Shown here: piece after piece, positions 60,763 to 64,000 of the stretch
Layout: every line of letters starts with the position of its first letter
Position numbering within the stretch: the first letter of the stretch is position 1
Source: Lacrimispora amygdalina
Lineage (GTDB): Bacteria; Bacillota; Clostridia; Lachnospirales; Lachnospiraceae
Length of the DNA stretch: 64,000 nucleotides
NCBI RefSeq assembly: GCF_003432035.1
Contig: NZ_QOHO01000032.1
Location: 1 to 64,000, forward strand
Direction: 5' to 3'
Notes under the pieces: model-generated
Told to the model about the DNA's origin: nothing
Databases searched by the model: none
The model's input: the letters and a program-made list of their open reading frames with translations, nothing else
Made by a program: the position numbers and the translations under genes

Positions 60763-61203
60763 TTAGATCACCTCGCAGGTTCCACCTAAAGCCTCGATTT
60801 TGGTTTTTGCGCCTTCGCTGAAAGCACCTACCTTTACTGTAAGCTTTTTGGTTAATTCTCCATTTCCAAGGATCTTAACTCCATCACGCGGATTCTTAAC
60901 AATACCGCTCTCTAATAAAGTCTCAACAGTCACTACTGTACCGTTGTCGAATGCTTCTAAAGCGCCTACATTAATGCCAATGATTTCTTTTGTATTTCTA
61001 TTTTTAAAGCCTCTCTTCGGAATACGTCTGTATAAAGGCATCTGACCACCTTCGAAACCTGGTCTGGTAGCTCCGGAACGAGCCTTCTGTCCTTTATGAC
61101 CTTTACCTGCTGTCTTACCGTTACCTGAACCGTGACCGCGGCCTCTTCTGAAGTTATCGCTGTGTTTGGAACCTAACGCAGGCTGTAAATTTGATAAATC
61201 CAT
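60763..61203 (-). CDS. rplO: 50S ribosomal protein uL15
   Basis: Protein of 146 aa. The Gly/Arg-rich N-terminal arm [20 protein letters not shown] and [18 protein letters not shown] are diagnostic. ATG 61203 follows AAGGAGG; the ATG three codons upstream is too close. Confidence 0.97.
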   Translation of the reverse strand: MDLSNLQPALGSKHSDNFRRGRGHGSGNGKTAGKGHKGQKARSGATRPGFEGGQMPLYRRIPKRGFKNRNTKEIIGINVGALEAFDNGTVVTVETLLESGIVKNPRDGVKILGNGELTKKLTVKVGAFSEGAKTKIEALGGTCEVI

Positions 61204-61229
61204 CGCTTGCACCTCCTTACTGTTTTCTC

Positions 61230-61412
61230 TTAAATCTCTTCAACTTTTACTAAATGACGCACGTTGGCGATCATACCTCTGACTGCACCATTGTCCGGCA
61301 TCTCAACTGTTTTGTGAAGCTTCTTTAAGCCTAATGCTAAAACGGTTGCTTTCTGCTTCGGTATAGCGCCGATCGGGGATTTCACCAATGTGATTTTTAA
61401 TTTATCTGCCAT
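61230..61412 (-). CDS. rpmD: 50S ribosomal protein uL30
   Basis: Protein of 60 aa. [20 protein letters not shown] and [20 protein letters not shown] are the L30 signature. Lies between rpsE and rplO with standard spacing. Confidence 0.96.
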   Translation of the reverse strand: MADKLKITLVKSPIGAIPKQKATVLALGLKKLHKTVEMPDNGAVRGMIANVRHLVKVEEI

Positions 61413-61425
61413 CTTCTTATCCTCC

Positions 61426-61935
61426 TTAGCCTAAAATCTCTTCAACAGATTTGCCGCGAAGTCTTGCAACTTCCTCAGGAGTCTTTAACTGAGTTAATCC
61501 TTCGATTGTAGCTAATACTACATTCGTTTTATTATTGGAACCTAAGGATTTTGTACGGATATTCTTAATACCTGCAAGCTCTACAACTGCACGGGCAGGA
61601 CCTCCCGCGATAACTCCTGTACCTTCGGTAGCTCTCTTAAGAAGTACGGAAGCACTTCCAAAGTTTCCAACCAGATCATGAGGGATACTGTTGTTCTCAT
61701 CGATCGGAACAGTAACCATATTCTTAACAGCAGCCTCTTTTCCTTTACGGATTGCTTCTGGAACTTCTCCGGCTTTGCCAAGACCAGCACCAACATGGCC
61801 GTTGCCATCGCCTACGACTACTAAAGCAGAGAATCTCATGGTACGTCCACCCTTAACGGTTTTAGATACACGTTTGATAGCAACCACCTTGTCGTTTAAT
61901 TCTAACTGATTTGCATCAATAATTGTATGTTTCAC
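61426..61935 (-). CDS. rpsE: 30S ribosomal protein uS5
   Basis: Protein of 169 aa. [40 protein letters not shown] and a C-terminal [15 protein letters not shown] segment identify it. The loop GRTMRF is the region where spectinomycin-resistance changes occur; no unusual residue stands out. Confidence 0.97.
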   Translation of the reverse strand: MKHTIIDANQLELNDKVVAIKRVSKTVKGGRTMRFSALVVVGDGNGHVGAGLGKAGEVPEAIRKGKEAAVKNMVTVPIDENNSIPHDLVGNFGSASVLLKRATEGTGVIAGGPARAVVELAGIKNIRTKSLGSNNKTNVVLATIEGLTQLKTPEEVARLRGKSVEEILG

Positions 61936-61953
61936 GCTGTGTTCTCCTCTCTA

Positions 61954-62322
61954 CTAGAATTCCAGACCAGCTTCTCTGGCTGCGTCTGCTAATGCCTGAA
62001 TCTTACCCTGATATATAAATCCGCCTCTGTCAAAGACAACTTCTTTAATACCTTTTTCCATTGCTCTCTTGGCAACTACGGTACCTACATATGCTGCAGC
62101 ATCAACGTTGTTAGTTTTCTCTAATTCTGCCTTTACTTCTTTTTCTACTGAAGAAGCGGCAACTAAAGTCTTACCAACTGTATCGTCAATAATTTGAGCA
62201 TACATATGATTATTACTTCTAAACACAGCTAAACGTGGTCTCTCTGCAGTACCTGCAAGACGATTACGTAATCTGTTGTGCTTCTTAACGCGGATTTCGC
62301 TTTTTGACTGTTTGCTAACCAT
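61954..62322 (-). CDS. rplR: 50S ribosomal protein uL18
   Basis: 5S rRNA-binding protein of 122 aa. [35 protein letters not shown] and the C-terminal [20 protein letters not shown] are diagnostic. Confidence 0.97.
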   Translation of the reverse strand: MVSKQSKSEIRVKKHNRLRNRLAGTAERPRLAVFRSNNHMYAQIIDDTVGKTLVAASSVEKEVKAELEKTNNVDAAAYVGTVVAKRAMEKGIKEVVFDRGGFIYQGKIQALADAAREAGLEF

Positions 62323-62339
62323 CTTTACACTCTCCTTAA

Positions 62340-62882
62340 TTATTTCTTACCAGTCTTACCAACTTTACGTCTGATCACTTCATCAGCATACTTGATACCT
62401 TTGCCCTTATACGGCTCAGGTCTTCTCTTATCTCTGATTTCAGCAGCGTACTGGCCAACTTTTTCTTTATCAATACCTTTTACGAAGATGATGTTCTGAC
62501 CTTCCATGGTAGACTCAATACCTTCCGGATCTTCCATTTCTACCGGATGAGAATAGCCAAGGGAAAGAACAAGCTTCTTGCCCTGCTTCTGAGCTCTGTA
62601 ACCAACACCGTTAATCTCAAGCTTTTTCTCATATCCTGCAGTAACACCAACGATCATGTTGTTGATTAAGGTTCTTGTAAGACCGTGTAAAGATTTCATC
62701 TTCTTTAAATCGTTTGGTCTTGTTACAACGATATGACCATCTTCTTCTTTGATTGTCATCTCTGTGGGTAATACTCTCTCAAGAGTTCCCTTAGGACCTT
62801 TTACAGTCACTTTATTATTTTCTGCAATTTCAACAGTTACGCCTGCTGGAATCGCGATAGGCATTCTTCCTATACGTGACAT
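62340..62882 (-). CDS. rplF: 50S ribosomal protein uL6
   Basis: Protein of 180 aa. [20 protein letters not shown] starts it, and the C-terminal [20 protein letters not shown] is diagnostic. TAAGGAGG precedes the ATG. A 167-bp structured gap, unusual for this operon, separates it from rpsH. Confidence 0.97.
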   Translation of the reverse strand: MSRIGRMPIAIPAGVTVEIAENNKVTVKGPKGTLERVLPTEMTIKEEDGHIVVTRPNDLKKMKSLHGLTRTLINNMIVGVTAGYEKKLEINGVGYRAQKQGKKLVLSLGYSHPVEMEDPEGIESTMEGQNIIFVKGIDKEKVGQYAAEIRDKRRPEPYKGKGIKYADEVIRRKVGKTGKK

Positions 62883-62946
62883 GCCGTTTACCTCCTTAAA
62901 TTTTCGGAGGGAATCTGTGCGTTCCCTCTGTTTTCAGATGCATTGA

Positions 62947-62980
62947 GCACTTAGCGTCTGTTCTTTAGACGCTTACGTGC
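62947..62980 (-). ncRNA. Recurrent hairpin between rpsH and rplF
   Basis: On the minus strand GCACGTAAGCGTCT, a 7-nt loop, then AGACGCTAAGTGC. The upper stem is GCGTCT/AGACGC and the lower stem GCAC/GTGC, with a GTAA/TAA internal loop. It is a close structural match to the element at 57119-57151. Further hairpins flank it: GAGGGAA/TTCCCTC near 62909-62931 and CCTCG/CGAGG near 62990-63007. Confidence 0.6.
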
Positions 62981-63049
62981 GAAAGCACTCCTCGACACTC
63001 AGCGAGGTTTTCCACGAGCTTAGTGACGATGGAGTTTCCTCTTTGTTAG

Positions 63050-63451
63050 TTACCAAACGAACGCAAGTACTTCTCCGCCAACGCCCTGAGTGCGTGCTTC
63101 CTTATCGGTAATTACGCCCTGGTTTGTGGAAATGATTGCAGTTCCAAGACCGCCCAGTACTCTTGGCATTTCTTCCTTGCTTGCATATACACGTAAGCCA
63201 GGTTTGGAAATTCTCTTGATACCTGTGATGATTTTTTCGTTTTTATCTTTACCGTATTTTAATGTGATCCGGATTGTCTGGAACGCACCGTCTTCTACGA
63301 TATCATATTTCTTAATGTATCCCTCTTTCACAAGGATATCAGCAATAGCTAATTTCATCTTGGATGAAGGTACATCTACTGTATCATGTTTTGCAGTATT
63401 TGCATTACGGATTCTTGTAAGCATATCTGCGATTGGATCGCTCATTGTCAT
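63050..63451 (-). CDS. rpsH: 30S ribosomal protein uS8
   Basis: Protein of 133 aa. [20 protein letters not shown] and the C terminus [22 protein letters not shown] are diagnostic. In E. coli S8 represses this operon by binding its mRNA; the structured gap downstream is a place to look for a similar site here. Confidence 0.97.
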   Translation of the reverse strand: MTMSDPIADMLTRIRNANTAKHDTVDVPSSKMKLAIADILVKEGYIKKYDIVEDGAFQTIRITLKYGKDKNEKIITGIKRISKPGLRVYASKEEMPRVLGGLGTAIISTNQGVITDKEARTQGVGGEVLAFVW

Positions 63452-63475
63452 TTTGAAATTGCCTCCTTCCTTATT

Positions 63476-63661
63476 TTACCAGCTTGCTTTTTTAACGCCT
63501 GGGATCTGACCCTTATATGCTAATTCACGGAAGCAGATTCTGCAGATTCCGTATTTTCTTAAATAAGCATGCGGACGACCGCAGATTCTGCAACGATTGT
63601 ATTCTCTTGTGGAGAATTTAGCAGGTCTCTGCTGTTTGATCTTCATTGAAGTCTTAGCCAT
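63476..63661 (-). CDS. rpsN: 30S ribosomal protein uS14, zinc type
   Basis: Protein of 61 aa, the short type Z form. The zinc site is CRICGRPH, then [28 protein letters not shown] starts it. It lies between rplE and rpsH, the normal position. Confidence 0.97.
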   Translation of the reverse strand: MAKTSMKIKQQRPAKFSTREYNRCRICGRPHAYLRKYGICRICFRELAYKGQIPGVKKASW

Positions 63662-63677
63662 GGATTAATTCCTCCTA

Positions 63678-64000
63678 CTATTTTGCAAATGGCATGTTGA
63701 ATAATGTCAAAAGTTCACGGGCTTCTTCGTCTGTCTTAGCGGTAGTAACAAATATAATGTCCATACCTCTTACCTTGTCAACTTTATCGTATTCAATTTC
63801 AGGGAAAATAAGCTGCTCTTTGATACCAAGTGCATAGTTTCCTCTGCCATCAAATGCGTTAGGATTTACACCTCTAAAGTCACGTACACGTGGAAGTGCA
63901 AGGTTGATCAGACGATCAGCAAACTCATACATTCTCTGTCCGCGTAAGGTAACTTTACATCCGATTGGCATACCTTCTCTAAGTTTAAAGTTAGCAACTG
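63678..64000 (-). CDS. rplE: 50S ribosomal protein uL5 (partial, runs off the window)
   Basis: The C-terminal 106 codons are present. [20 protein letters not shown] continues in frame to the window edge, so the ATG inside it is not the true start. [20 protein letters not shown] and [17 protein letters not shown] identify uL5, which binds 5S rRNA. The remaining N-terminal part, about 70 residues, lies beyond position 64000. Confidence 0.96.
   Translation of the reverse strand, partial: VANFKLREGMPIGCKVTLRGQRMYEFADRLINLALPRVRDFRGVNPNAFDGRGNYALGIKEQLIFPEIEYDKVDKVRGMDIIFVTTAKTDEEARELLTLFNMPFAK

Overview
The window looks like a chromosomal segment of a low-to-mid GC clostridium of the Lachnospiraceae type (Lacrimispora/Clostridium-like). 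This rests on the Firmicutes gene order of the ribosomal block, the Zn-type S14, two T-box leaders, the KOW-domain gene between map and infA, and strong AGGAGG ribosome binding sites. The species is an inference. I see no rRNA, tRNA, prophage or CRISPR array.

Layout. (1) 1-1.8 kb: an IS30-family element bordered on the left by a five-unit 20-bp repeat array. (2) 1.8-22 kb: accessory metabolism, transport and detoxification. It holds a MATE pump with a HAD phosphatase, a GreA-type factor, an uncharacterised Fe-S protein with a methyltransferase-like partner, an NmrA-type reductase, an old-yellow-enzyme reductase with its LysR gene, an ANT(6)-like nucleotidyltransferase, a TetR-GNAT pair, an atypical [FeFe]-hydrogenase-like gene in an operon with an amidohydrolase and a Vat/CatB-type acetyltransferase, an NRAMP transporter, a broken GGDEF gene, and an ABC-2 exporter. 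(3) 22-33 kb: a T-box-controlled, short, archaeal-type valyl-tRNA synthetase, bL25/Ctc, a primary-like sigma factor, GNATs, an ATPase, an RsgA GTPase, and a T-box-controlled tyrS. (4) 33-46 kb: a GH5 glycosidase with a divergent AraC gene, a PadR-flavoprotein pair with matching palindromes, TetR with a divergent alpha/beta hydrolase, a second MATE pump with a divergent AraC gene, an ECF sigma factor with an overlapping small membrane protein, a transglutaminase-like protein, and an ABC exporter. (5) 46-64 kb: the core translation block, all on the minus strand: rplE-rpsN-rpsH-rplF-rplR-rpsE-rpmD-rplO-secY-adk-map-KOW-infA, rpmJ-rpsM-rpsK-rpsD-rpoA-rplQ, ecfA1-ecfA2-ecfT-truA, rplM-rpsI. Two secreted cell-wall-binding-repeat proteins are inserted between rplQ and ecfA1.

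The main regulatory theme is RNA control linked to translation. Two leaders (ABC-2 exporter at about 22 kb, rsgA at about 31.5 kb) each have a 17-bp-spaced promoter, a 12-13 codon upstream ORF with its own ribosome binding site, and an intrinsic terminator before the gene. This is the layout of attenuators that respond to ribosome stalling or ribosome-targeting antibiotics. bL25 also has a terminator-like leader hairpin. A shared hairpin (GCAC, internal loop, GCGTC stem) recurs ahead of rpmJ and ahead of rplF.

Start codons were set from ribosome binding sites, so several genes are shorter than the longest possible frame. All family names come from reading the sequence; no database search was run.
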